Notes: a model not told the origin generated them from the letters alone. DNA of 59,394 nt from CAMDMI01 sp044379485 (GCA_044379485.1 JBIPOE010000018.1:1-59394); one strand, 5' to 3'. Positions 46,162 through 54,443 are shown, numbered from the stretch's first letter. Numbers and translations: made by a program.

Positions 46162-46524
46162 ATGGAAATTACAGGAATTATAGTTCAGATTCTACCTGAG
46201 GTAGGAGGGACGGGCAAAACAGGCAACCCTTGGAGAAAACAAGATTACATTCTTGAAACCAAAGATCAATATCCAAAAAAGATTTGTTTCAACGCTTGGG
46301 GAGATAAGATTGATCAGTTTGCATTACAAGCTGGTGATGAGGTAACAGTTAGTTTTGATATAGAAAGTAGGGAATATAATGGGCGTTGGTTTACGGAAGT
46401 AAAAGCATGGAGCGTAAGAAAAGGGGCTGGAATGCCAGCGAGTGAAACTCCCTCAATCCCACCTCCTGTTTATTCAAGTCCTCCTCCATTGATGCCAACG
46501 GATGCGGACGATCTTCCTTTTTAA
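46162..46524 (+). CDS. DUF3127 OB-fold-like protein with SSB-type C-terminal tip
   Basis: A 120-residue protein of the DUF3127 family: MEITGIIVQILPEVGGTGKTGNPWRKQDYILETKDQYPKKICFNAWGDKIDQFALQAGDEVTVSFDIESREYNGRWFTEVKAW is the full core. The alternation of strands looks like an OB-fold. After residue 92 comes a Pro/Ser-rich flexible tail that ends in DADDLPF. This is nearly the DDDIPF tip with which single-strand DNA-binding proteins recruit repair and replication partners. DNA binding is therefore a fair guess, but the family has no assigned function that I know of. The broken trpA gene begins seven bases after its stop codon. Confidence 0.85.
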   Translation: MEITGIIVQILPEVGGTGKTGNPWRKQDYILETKDQYPKKICFNAWGDKIDQFALQAGDEVTVSFDIESREYNGRWFTEVKAWSVRKGAGMPASETPSIPPPVYSSPPPLMPTDADDLPF

Positions 46525-46531
46525 ATAAGCG

Positions 46532-47551
46532 ATGATTAATAGACTTTCTTCCCTTTTTAATTCAGGGAGAAATTCATTATTGTCTGTATATTACACAGCA
46601 GGTTTTCCTTAAATTAATGATAATCTGCAAGTTGCAAAGGCTTTATAGGAATCCGGTGCAGACCTTTTAGAAATTGGTATTCCTTTTTCTGATCCAATTG
46701 CAGATGGGCCTACGATTCAGGCATCCAACCAAGTGGCTTTGGACAATGGAATGAATATTGGACTTCTTTTTGACCAAATTAAAAATCTTCGAATGGAGGT
46801 CCAAATTCCTGTTTTATTGATGGGATATTTCAATTCTATTTATCAGTTTGGTGTAGAAAAGTTTTGTCAAAATTGTCAGTCTGTAGGTATTGATGGACTA
46901 ATTAGGGGCTGCTGAAAAAGTCATTACTGGTTCATTTTCAAAAGTTTATCAATCATTTTTAGAAATTAAGTGCACGGGTTTTCTTGAAAAACACGTAAAA
47001 GTCGTGCACTTAAAAATATTGTCATTTCAAAATTGAGAAAAATTTAAAAATGTACAAGACAACCACAAATTGAATTTTTAGATGAAAATATTTTAGTGGC
47101 TTAAAATTGAATACTTTAGCTACAACTACTTTTGAACTAAAAACTGAATACTGACTACTTTTGACTGATTACTTAAAGCTTTTGACTTTTTCAGCAAGCC
47201 CTAATTACACCTCAAACACCAGAGGATAGAATTTTGACAATTGATGGCTTGAGTTCGTCTTTTATTTATATGGTTTCATCAGCTTCTGGTACCGGAACTA
47301 AAAATAGTATTTCCGGAGATCAGGTAGGATACTTTGATAGAGTTAAAAAAATGAAACTAAAAAGTCCTACTCTAATTGGTTTTGGAATCTCTAATAGGGA
47401 TTCCTTTGAAAATGCAAGTAAGTTTTCACGAGGCGCAAATATTGGCTCATCTTTTATTGAAGTATTAAAAAAGTTGGATTCAAATAATTTAAACGAATGC
47501 TATCATACTGTTAAACAGTTTATTAAATCCATAAAGAACCAATTTTTATGA
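46532..47551 (+). pseudogene. trpA: trpA pseudogene (tryptophan synthase alpha chain)
   Basis: The reading frame from the ATG at 46532 follows TrpA: MINRLSSLF, SVYYTAGFP, ESGADLLEIGIPFSDPIADGPTIQ, IPVLLMGYFNSIYQFGVEKF, GIDGLI, then after an insertion LITPQTPEDRI, FIYMVSSASGTGTKNSISGDQ and SPTLIGFGISNRDSF to the stop at 47549-47551. It is broken by in-frame TAA at 46610-46612 (after GFP, where Lys is usual) and TAG at 46646-46648 (where Glu is usual). About 26 residues between GLI and LITPQTP (the IPDLP segment with an active-site loop) are missing, and a 296-bp element sits in their place. A working enzyme would convert indole-glycerol phosphate to indole for TrpB. Its last codons overlap the start of the DAHP synthase pseudogene. 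No other trp genes are nearby. Confidence 0.93.
46898..47207. mobile_element. MITE-like inverted-repeat element inside trpA
   Basis: A 296-bp element (46905-47200) bounded by inverted repeats: GGGGCTGCTGAAAAAGTC at the left and, reading inward from the right, GGCTTGCTGAAAAAGTC. It is flanked on both sides by CTAATTA (46898-46904 and 47201-47207), which may be a 7-bp target duplication. Inside is a smaller dyad, AAGTGCACG / CGTGCACTT around 46970-47010. No open frame for a transposase is present, so it would depend on an enzyme supplied elsewhere. Note that CTAATT also codes the native Leu-Ile on both sides of the deleted trpA segment, so the flanking repeat could be native. Confidence 0.75.
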
Positions 47552-48557
47552 TTATTCAACTAGAACCAAATATTTCAAACATTCAAAAGGAAAAGATCGT
47601 AACAGATCTTGAGGAAAAGAGATTCAAAATTGTTGACATAAAAACCCAACTAAATCAGTACCTGGTTGCTATCGGTAAGCTTGATTTTGATCTTCGCCAA
47701 ATTGGGCAAATTGAAGGAATCCTTGATATACATGTTGTTACCGATACATATCAACTGGTAAGTAAAAAATGGAAAACAAATCCAACTCAAATTGACCTTG
47801 GTGACGGGGTAATTATAGGGGAAAGTCATCTTAGTTTAATGGCTGGTCCTTGTAGCATAGAGGATGAGGAAAAAACGGAGAAAATCGCTGGTTTTCTAGC
47901 TGAACAGGGTATTAGAATTATGCGTGGTGGAGTTTTCAAGCCGAGAAGTTCACCGTATTCTTTTACTGGTCTGGGAGTTGATGGTTTGTAAATGTTTTAT
48001 AAAGTTTGTAAGAATACGGAATCAAAATTATTTCTGAGGTGATGCAAGTTTCTCAAATTGCAGAAATGTATGATTACGTTGATGTTTTTCAAGTTGGTGC
48101 TAGAAACATTCAAAATTTCAACCTTTTGGATGAATTGGGTAAGGTTGACAAACCAGTTTTGATAAAACGAGGAATTTCCGGATCCGTAGATGAACTTTTG
48201 CAATCGGCTGAATATGTTTTTAGTGGGGGTAACGAAGAGTTGATTCTTTGCGAACGGGGAATAAGAACATATGAAACTAGTAGCAGAAATACTTTGGATC
48301 TTAATTCTGTTCCAATTTTGAACGAAAAGTCTCATTTACCAGTAATTGTTGATCCTAGCCATGGGATAGGAATCAGAGATTTTGTTGAACCTATGGCTCT
48401 GGCATCCATAGCAGCTGGCGCTGACGGTATTATTATGGAGATTCACCGCGAGCCGGAGAAAGCAGCGAGTGACGGCGCCCAAACACTTAACTTTAAGGAA
48501 GCGGCCCAATTAACTAAGCGGGTTCGCTCTTTGTATGAATTAAGATCATCCTGGTAA
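47548..48557 (+). pseudogene. aroF: DAHP synthase pseudogene (type I-beta, ferredoxin-like N-terminal domain)
   Basis: The sequence encodes a 3-deoxy-7-phosphoheptulonate synthase, the first step of aromatic amino acid synthesis. It has the layout of the Thermotoga-type enzyme: a small N-terminal regulatory domain (to about residue 70), then a barrel with LMAGPCSIEDEEKTE, MRGGVFKPRSSPYSFTGLGVDGL, VFQVGARNIQNFNLL, KPVLIKRGIS, LCERGIRTYETSSRNTLD, LPVIVDPSHGIGIRDF and EIHREPEKAASDGAQ. Two lesions lie close together: TAA at 47989-47991 where the family has Lys (GLKML), and a one-base deletion at about 48012/48013 in what should read VCKEYGIKIISEV. Both halves otherwise read cleanly in their frames (47548-47991 and 48039-48557). 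The gene follows trpA in the same transcript. Confidence 0.92.
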
Positions 48558-48595
48558 ATTTTTAAGAAATCGAATAAAAGAAATTTCCAAAAAAT

Positions 48596-48635
48596 GGATG
48601 AAATGGGCAATTGAAAATTATCGCCCATTTTATCC
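48596..48635. terminator. Bidirectional terminator between the DAHP synthase pseudogene and ssb
   Basis: Arms 48596-48608 and 48623-48635 (GGATGAAATGGGC / GCCCATTTTATCC) pair at 12 of 13 positions around a 14-base loop. AT-rich flanks on both sides allow use by either convergent gene. Confidence 0.6.
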
Positions 48636-48687
48636 TAATTGAATATTAAAGGTTCTTTTTTTACCAGAAAAGAATTCCTTAATAAAA

Positions 48688-49026
48688 CTACTTTTTACTT
48701 CCAACCATTTGAAAGTCAGTTACAACGATTTCGGTAACAAACTTTTCAATTCCTGTTGAATCTTTATAGGAACGGTATCTGATTTGTCCTTCAAGTGCGA
48801 TTTGAGATCCCTTTGTGAGATATTTCTCAGCAACGTCGGCTTGTTTTCCTCTAATGATAATGTTGTGCCAATCGGTTTCTTCTACACGGTTACCATCTTT
48901 ATCTTTGTGAATGTGTGAGGTTGCGAGCCTGCAGCTAGCTATTTTACCTCCATTTGAAAAAGTTTTTACTTCAGGTGCCTTACCAAGGTTACCCATTAAG
49001 CGTACAGAATTTACTAAAGCGTTCAT
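48688..49026 (-). CDS. ssb: Single-stranded DNA-binding protein, short form
   Basis: A 112-residue OB-fold protein of the SSB family: NSVRLMGNLGKAPEVKTFSNGGKIASCRLATSH, ETDWHNIIIRGKQADVAEKYLTKGSQIALEGQIRYRSY and KFVTEIVVTDFQMVG. It stops straight after the OB-fold with GSKK. The flexible tail and acidic DDDxPF tip that normally recruit partner proteins are missing. A full-length SSB probably exists elsewhere, making this a paralogue, as is common in Bacteroidetes. It is convergent with the DAHP synthase pseudogene and diverges from the zinc-ribbon gene. Confidence 0.93.
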   Translation of the reverse strand: MNALVNSVRLMGNLGKAPEVKTFSNGGKIASCRLATSHIHKDKDGNRVEETDWHNIIIRGKQADVAEKYLTKGSQIALEGQIRYRSYKDSTGIEKFVTEIVVTDFQMVGSKK

Positions 49027-49138
49027 AAGAATTTTGTTTTTAGAATTTGAATTTGTGTCGTTGATTTCGACGATGCAAAGGTGTAGGGTGGGTTTTTGCT
49101 GAATCGGTATTCAAATATTTATAGTCGCTTATATCCGT

Positions 49139-49169
49139 TTGTAAACATTTAAAAACGGATTTATCTTTG
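49139..49169 (+). promoter_or_regulatory. Consensus Bacteroidetes promoter of the zinc-ribbon gene
   Basis: TTTG at 49138-49141, a 20-base spacer and TATCTTTG at 49162-49169 match the TTG-N19-21-TAnnTTTG pattern in all fixed positions. The ATG follows 29 bases later. This is the cleanest promoter in the window. Confidence 0.7.
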
Positions 49170-49198
49170 ATGCTCAGAAGTTTAAAAAAACTAAAATT

Positions 49199-49567
49199 AT
49201 GGCAGAAATTGAAGAAAGAAATTGCCTTGAATGTGGCACGCCAGTAAAAGGACGAAGAGATAAAAAGTTTTGTGATGACCAATGCAGGAACGCATTTAAT
49301 AACAAACTAAACGCTGAACCTTCTCCTGAAATTCGCCACATAAATCTGATTCTTAAAAAGAATAGAAAGATTTTGGAGGAACTTTTACCCCCCGATGGAA
49401 AAACAAAAGTTAGCGGGAAAAAGCTTAAGGAGCTTGGTTTTGATCTAACTTATATAACCCATATATATACAACCCAAACAGGTAGCGTTTACAGATACTG
49501 TTATGAATTTGGGTATTTACCTTTAGATGGTGACTATTTTTTAATAGTCAAAAGGGAAAAGAAATAG
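49199..49567 (+). CDS. Small zinc-ribbon protein of unknown function
   Basis: A 122-residue cytoplasmic protein. The N-terminus has a four-cysteine zinc ribbon: NCLECGTPVKGRRDKKFCDDQCRNAFNNK (C-x2-C ... C-x3-C, residues 9-37), a form common to short conserved Bacteroidetes proteins. The remaining 80 residues are a mixed helix/strand region with IRHINLILKKNRKILEELLP and YLPLDGDYFLIVKREKK. The function is not known; ribbons of this type often bind RNA, DNA or protein. It diverges from ssb and has a consensus promoter. Confidence 0.75.
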   Translation: MAEIEERNCLECGTPVKGRRDKKFCDDQCRNAFNNKLNAEPSPEIRHINLILKKNRKILEELLPPDGKTKVSGKKLKELGFDLTYITHIYTTQTGSVYRYCYEFGYLPLDGDYFLIVKREKK

Positions 49568-50293
49568 AAAATTTATTTCAACTATTTATTGGTTGTTTTT
49601 CTTTGCCGGCCGATTTATAGAAAACTATTAATTGGCAGAATTGATTTTAGTTACAACTTTTAAACCAAATTAAAAATCAGGCATTCAATTTCATTGTCTT
49701 GAAAGAGTACAAAAATGGAAACATTTTTTGTGGACTTTTATAATTATTATGGTTGTTGCTACGCGTTACAGTTTTCTTATATCAAAATGCCAAATAGTCC
49801 TTACCCTATAGTAATTGGCAATTTCCTTCTTTTTGTTAAAAAGGAAAGTGTCAATCAGGCTGGATAATTCCTTAAACTTTTTTATGTGGATATTTTAGCT
49901 CCCCTTTTCTCAAAATGAAAGGAAAAGGGATACAATAAACAATCATTCAATTCATAACTCAGCCTAAGCAACTTTCCTTTGATATTCCAATGGATGAGCC
50001 ATGTATCTTGCAAAATTCCCATTATGATTTGAAAGTAATTCTTTTTCAACAACTTCAATAAATTTTACCCTTTTGCCATCTTCGTTGGAGTGTTCTTTCA
50101 TCAAATTTTTATATTTAGATACTCTGCAATTTTATTCAATGACAATCCATTTTGTGCATTCTATTTTGGCTTTTGATTGCCTCTAGTTCAATTTTTTTGA
50201 TCAATTTGTGTTGCCATTTTTTATCTCATCAAAATTCCCGACAATTTTTTGTCGCTTTTTTATTCCGACAGAAGATATAAATGGAAATATGGA
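49568..50293. other. Non-coding stretch with traces of a degraded gene
   Basis: About 725 bases without an intact gene. On the minus strand, 50210-49960, short frames follow one another (KIELEAIKSQNRMHK, GLSLNKIAEYLNIK, then MKEHSNEDGKRVKF... ARYMAHPLEYQRKVA) as if a regulator- or recombinase-like gene had been broken by stops and frameshifts. The identity is not established. Two AT-rich hairpins occur near 49828-49855 and 49896-49930. Confidence 0.35.
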
Positions 50294-50324
50294 CAAAAAA
50301 AGCACTTCCCAAAATGGAAAGTGC
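50294..50324 (-). terminator. Terminator of the helical-repeat protein gene
   Basis: On the minus strand GCACTTTCC pairs with GGAAGTGC-like bases (50302-50309 with 50316-50324) and is followed by seven T residues. It lies 28 bases after the stop codon at 50352. Confidence 0.75.
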
Positions 50325-50351
50325 CTATATCTAAATTTTACTTTTTAGTAG

Positions 50352-51791
50352 TTATACCAATTTCGAAATAAACCGTTCATCCATCCGGATGTGTTTAATG
50401 GCAGAAAAGTGCGGAATTTCAATAAACCGTAATTTATCTACAAGGGTCTTTATCTTAACTGGCTTTGTCTTTTTATTATCTCCAAGAGCAGTTTTCATAA
50501 TTTTAATAAAAATTTGAACGTGTTCCATGCTATCCTTTTCAGATATCCTGATTGATCTTTGAATTGAGTTGATGCATTGATTAAATAGGTCATAATCATT
50601 CAAAATACAATATTGAAGACCTAACAAAAGTTTTATTTCAATTTGAGCCTGAGGATACCTTTTCAAACTCAAATCATTGAGTAAGGTATTTAAGTATCTA
50701 CCAGCTTCCTCATATTTTTCAGCATAAAAACAAGAGATAGCTCTGTAAAATACATAAACAATATGACGAGGAATATCATTCATATCCACCTCATAGTCAG
50801 CAAAAAGAACTTTGTTTTCTTCATATAAATCCCCTTCGGTTTCCATTCTCACGTTCCTATCTAACTTAGAAAGAAGGAATTGCGCAGAAAAGGTATAAAG
50901 GTTGTAATTTGAAAGAAGAAGAGATGCACTGAAGTTAACCTCATCAAAATATCTTTCGGCCTTTCTATAAACCTTGTAGAAATTATAATACTCCAGCTTC
51001 AGAAACTCAAAAACAATATTCAGATTAAAATAGATTGAGTCTCTATTATATTCCTCAAAAATATTTTCAACATTTAATAATATATCTTCAATAGGCTCTT
51101 CATCAACGTTATCATTTTCACGGGTGTCAACAAAAAGTCTATGGTAAATATTTACCAGGCTGAAATACACATACAAGCGATGCGATTTATAAAGATTACA
51201 AACATTGGAAAGCTCCTTGTACAACATCTCAAGGCCAAATTTCTCGACCTCCGAGCCACTCATGAAAAAGTTCCCAAACTTCTTAAAATATTCAGAAACA
51301 AGATCTTCCGCCTTGTCCATTGCCAACATGTAGGCTACATGTCGGTTATATTGCTGGCTATACGCAAAATTATCAGGTGTATTTATGTGCAGCTTTTTAA
51401 GCGTTTTGTAAACAATGGTTAGCTCATTTGCCAAATCATAATCCAGCAGCTCCTTTTCCAACTTTTTTAAAGTGGCTGAAGCGATCGCTCTTTTTTTCGT
51501 AAAAACGACATCGTTAATATTGGCTACTTTCTTCAAAAGGTCAGTTCTTGGACTTTCCATTTGAGCCAAAAGATATTCCTCTATTTTCTGGTTAAGCCTG
51601 GACCTAAGCGTATAGTAAGCATTGGTATTCACATCAAGCTCTTCCATAACCTTGGCATCACTCATTTGTCGTTCCCTGATAAATTTCAGGAGGTGAGCGG
51701 ACTTTTCGGCATTGCTGTGCATCAAAGAATCATAAATCGATTGATAATCACCTGCTGAGAGTTGCTTAATAATGTTCTTAAGCTTGGCCAT
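50352..51791 (-). CDS. Large helical-repeat protein of unknown function
   Basis: A 479-residue soluble protein with no signal peptide. It is almost wholly alpha-helical by composition, rich in Lys, Glu, Leu and Tyr, with TPR-like pairs such as YEEAGRYLNTLLNDLSLKRYPQAQIEIKLLLGLQYCILNDYDLFNQCINSI near residues 355-405. The N-terminus (LKNIIKQLSAGDYQSIYDSLMHSNAEKSAHLLKFIRERQMSDAKVMEELDVNTNAYYTLRSRLNQKIEEYLL) looks like a helical bundle that could mimic a helix-turn-helix. It resembles conserved hypothetical proteins of this phylum, but I cannot name a family or role. It is a single gene with its own terminator. Confidence 0.7.
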   Translation of the reverse strand: MAKLKNIIKQLSAGDYQSIYDSLMHSNAEKSAHLLKFIRERQMSDAKVMEELDVNTNAYYTLRSRLNQKIEEYLLAQMESPRTDLLKKVANINDVVFTKKRAIASATLKKLEKELLDYDLANELTIVYKTLKKLHINTPDNFAYSQQYNRHVAYMLAMDKAEDLVSEYFKKFGNFFMSGSEVEKFGLEMLYKELSNVCNLYKSHRLYVYFSLVNIYHRLFVDTRENDNVDEEPIEDILLNVENIFEEYNRDSIYFNLNIVFEFLKLEYYNFYKVYRKAERYFDEVNFSASLLLSNYNLYTFSAQFLLSKLDRNVRMETEGDLYEENKVLFADYEVDMNDIPRHIVYVFYRAISCFYAEKYEEAGRYLNTLLNDLSLKRYPQAQIEIKLLLGLQYCILNDYDLFNQCINSIQRSIRISEKDSMEHVQIFIKIMKTALGDNKKTKPVKIKTLVDKLRFIEIPHFSAIKHIRMDERFISKLV

Positions 51792-52028
51792 AAATTCGAA
51801 GCGGGGTAAAGGTTAAAATTTGCAAAATCTTTATTTAAAAAGTTGCGGCAATATAGGATAAATCTGAATTCCCAAAATATAAGAAAAAAGAAGAAATCTA
51901 TGCAATGTTATTTCTGATTATTAAGTATTTAGCATTTAGCACTATAAAAAAAATAATTACCCTGCCATCAAATTTATGTCAAAAAAGTCTGGTTTTTAGT
52001 TATCATTGCCTCTTCAAAACCGCAGTTC

Positions 52029-52547
52029 ATGCATAGAAAAATACTTTTTGTCTGTCTTGGAAATATCTGTCGATCACCTTTGGCTGAGGCAATTTTTAAA
52101 AAGCAAATTGAGCAAAAAGGTCTTTCAGAAATTTACACTTCTGATTCTTGTGGCACATCCGATTACCATATTGGAGACAAGCCAGACTCCAGAACAATTC
52201 GAAATGCCAGGCATCATGATGTGGAAATTAATCATCTTGGAAGGCAACTATCAACCAAAGATTTTACAGATTTTGATTTGATCCTAACGATGGACAGGTC
52301 AAACCACCAACATACCACAGAACTAGCTGCAAAAACAGCAAACAAAACCGCTGAAATAAAGATGATTCGATCTTTCGATCCGGAATCGCTTGGTATTCAA
52401 GATGTCCCAGATCCATGGTATGGAAACGAGCAAGATTTTGAAGAAATATTCCAAATGTTGTGGAGGACCTGTGAGGAACTTATAAACCAATTGCAGCTTC
52501 AAAAGGCTGATGTAAAAATAGCTAAAAAAGAAATTTCATCACTTTAA
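52029..52547 (+). CDS. Low-molecular-weight protein-tyrosine phosphatase
   Basis: A 172-residue cytosolic phosphatase. The P-loop CLGNICRSPLAEA near residues 9-16 has the C-x5-R catalytic motif; the general acid is in VPDPWYGNEQDFEEIF. FDLILTMDRSNHQ is also typical. In bacteria such enzymes oppose tyrosine kinases controlling capsule or exopolysaccharide, or act as stress phosphatases. It begins a short unit with a glycosyltransferase 15 bases downstream, consistent with a polysaccharide role. The C-terminal 20 residues (Lys-rich) extend beyond the usual fold. Confidence 0.92.
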   Translation: MHRKILFVCLGNICRSPLAEAIFKKQIEQKGLSEIYTSDSCGTSDYHIGDKPDSRTIRNARHHDVEINHLGRQLSTKDFTDFDLILTMDRSNHQHTTELAAKTANKTAEIKMIRSFDPESLGIQDVPDPWYGNEQDFEEIFQMLWRTCEELINQLQLQKADVKIAKKEISSL

Positions 52548-52562
52548 TTTTCTTTTTTTCTT

Positions 52563-53657
52563 TTGCCTAAAGTCCAGATTAATAAACCCTTAGAAAATAT
52601 TCTTTTGGTTTGGGATCGGATAGGAGATTATCATGCTGCCAGATTTTTAGAACTGGAAAAAACTGTCGGAACCGGAAATATTTTTATCTCTGACCTTGGA
52701 AAAGCGGACTCTATTTACAAATGGAATAACCCCCTTTTTGACAACCCGCATTATTTGCCCCTTTCTGATCAACCCATTGAAAAAAGAGCATTTTTAACCC
52801 GGATACAAACTTTTATATCAATAGTTAAAAAAGAAGAAATTAAAATTGTTGGGCTCGCAGGATACGGAAGGATAGAATATTTGCTCATTTTAGTTTTATC
52901 CAAATTTTTAAGATTTAAGGTTATCCTTTTTGCAGAGTCCTGGTATGGCGATAATAAATTTATAAACAAGGTTAAAGAGCTTTTTTTAAAAACCTTTTGC
53001 AAAGGATTCCTGGTTTCTGGACAAAAAGCAAAAGACCATTTTAGCAAAAAACTTGGTATTCCTGACCACAAAATTGAAATCGGATATTCTGTAGTTGACA
53101 ATCAACATTTTGGTTCTAAAATAGAGGTTGAAAAAGAAAATATATTGTTGTGTGTTGCCCGATTCAGCAAAGAAAAAAATCTTATTTTACTAATTAAAGC
53201 CTTTAAAACTTCCACTTTATCTAAAACCTGGACCTTAAAAATTGTTGGTGGTGGACCTTTAAAACAGACACTTCAACACGAAATTGGGGACAATCCTCGT
53301 ATTCAATTATCTGATTGGCTTTCTTATTCTGCCTTGCCTTTTTTATACGCCCACGCCAGATTTTTTATACTTCCAAGTACTTTTGAGCCCTGGGGATTGG
53401 TGGCAAACGAAGCTATGGCAGCAGGCTTACCAATTTCGCTTTCTACCCAATGTGGTTGTGTGCCGGATTTGTTAAGTGAATCCTCCGGTTTTACTTTTGA
53501 CGGGGAAAAAGAAACAGAAATTACATCAGTCCTAAACAAAATTGCAACACTGGACAAAACCGAAATGGAATCGTTGGGCGCAAAAAACAAAGGAAAAGTA
53601 GATGCTTATTCTACCCGGGTTTGGGCCAAAAATTTTCTAAGTTTAGCTTTCAGTTAG
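52563..53657 (+). CDS. Family 4 glycosyltransferase
   Basis: A 364-residue GT-B enzyme. The C-terminal half is clear: NILLCVARFSKEKNLILLIKAF, WTLKIVGGGPLKQTLQ, and the donor-binding EX7E motif in FEPWGLVANEAMAAGLP near residues 280-296. The N-terminal acceptor domain is less typical but includes the usual helices (IVGLAGYGRIEYLLILVLSKFL). The start is a TTG at 52563, 15 bases after the phosphatase stop; there is no ATG before the fold begins. It probably adds a sugar to a lipid-linked glycan or envelope polymer. Confidence 0.86.
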   Translation: MPKVQINKPLENILLVWDRIGDYHAARFLELEKTVGTGNIFISDLGKADSIYKWNNPLFDNPHYLPLSDQPIEKRAFLTRIQTFISIVKKEEIKIVGLAGYGRIEYLLILVLSKFLRFKVILFAESWYGDNKFINKVKELFLKTFCKGFLVSGQKAKDHFSKKLGIPDHKIEIGYSVVDNQHFGSKIEVEKENILLCVARFSKEKNLILLIKAFKTSTLSKTWTLKIVGGGPLKQTLQHEIGDNPRIQLSDWLSYSALPFLYAHARFFILPSTFEPWGLVANEAMAAGLPISLSTQCGCVPDLLSESSGFTFDGEKETEITSVLNKIATLDKTEMESLGAKNKGKVDAYSTRVWAKNFLSLAFS

Positions 53658-53715
53658 TAAGAGATAAATATTTGGACTGGTAATAAGTTAATCGTATTCA
53701 AAATAAAAACCCACT

Positions 53716-54435
53716 TTAAACTCCAACCAGATTTTCCATCTGTTTTTTGGATTGATATCCTGTTTTTTTCTCAGTTTGCCTTTTATTCTTGAAAATAAAA
53801 ATGGTTGGAAGAGCATCAACTCCAAGCCCTTTTGCCAGATCTGGATGTGCATCAGCATCAATTCTAAGTACTTTTATTTTGTCTTTTTGCTCAAGGGCTA
53901 TTTTTTCCAAATCCGGTTTCATCTTTTTACAAGGTCCGCACCATTCGGCATAAAAATCAACTAAAACCACTTTGTTACCGTCTAAAAGTGCCTCAAAATC
54001 AGCCTTGGACATGCCTTTTGGTTTTTTTTCACTTGCACCATTTTCTTCCGAAATTCCAGCAGCCTGCCATTTGATAATACCACCATCAAGTTCATACACC
54101 TGCGCAAAACCGTCTTTTCGCATTTTTTTGGCGGCAGATGCACTTCTGGCTCCAGCTAGGCAATACACAAAAACCGGTTTGCTCTTATCCAGTTTGGCAA
54201 TTCCAGACTCAAAATCAGAACCATTCCAATCTACATTAATGGCTTTTTCCAAAGCACCTTCAGAAAATTCCCCGGGTGTGCGCACATCCAAAACAGTTCC
54301 TTCTGGATTTGCTTTCATTTTTAAATTAAAATCGGTTGGAGATAATAAGTAGTCTCCACTTTTATTTTGACCTGTAGAGCAGGCGCTTATAAAGACAAAT
54401 AGGCTGGAAAATATTCCAAATAGGATAGATTTCAT
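53716..54435 (-). CDS. Rhodanese-thioredoxin fusion lipoprotein
   Basis: A 239-residue exported protein. A lipoprotein signal peptide with lipobox ISAC (Cys at about residue 19) is followed by a rhodanese domain (about 30-130) with the active cysteine in VYCLAGARSASA, then a thioredoxin domain (about 140-239) with FYAEWCGPCKKMKP and the cis-proline in DALPTIFIF. Both active sites are intact. Fusing a sulfur-transferase to a thioredoxin on a lipid anchor suggests that a persulfide made by the rhodanese is reduced by the attached thioredoxin outside the cytoplasm. It is the last gene of the seven-gene thiol/metal operon, eight bases after the free thioredoxin gene. Confidence 0.9.
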   Translation of the reverse strand: MKSILFGIFSSLFVFISACSTGQNKSGDYLLSPTDFNLKMKANPEGTVLDVRTPGEFSEGALEKAINVDWNGSDFESGIAKLDKSKPVFVYCLAGARSASAAKKMRKDGFAQVYELDGGIIKWQAAGISEENGASEKKPKGMSKADFEALLDGNKVVLVDFYAEWCGPCKKMKPDLEKIALEQKDKIKVLRIDADAHPDLAKGLGVDALPTIFIFKNKRQTEKKTGYQSKKQMENLVGV

Positions 54436-54443
54436 TTGTTGTT

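Noticed and set aside
47989..47991. Stop-codon reassignment or readthrough to explain TAA/TAG inside trpA and DAHP synthase
   Set aside because: TAA and TAG end many intact genes in the window, for example paaE, paaC and the ABC permease, and a frameshift and a deletion accompany the stops. Decay is simpler.
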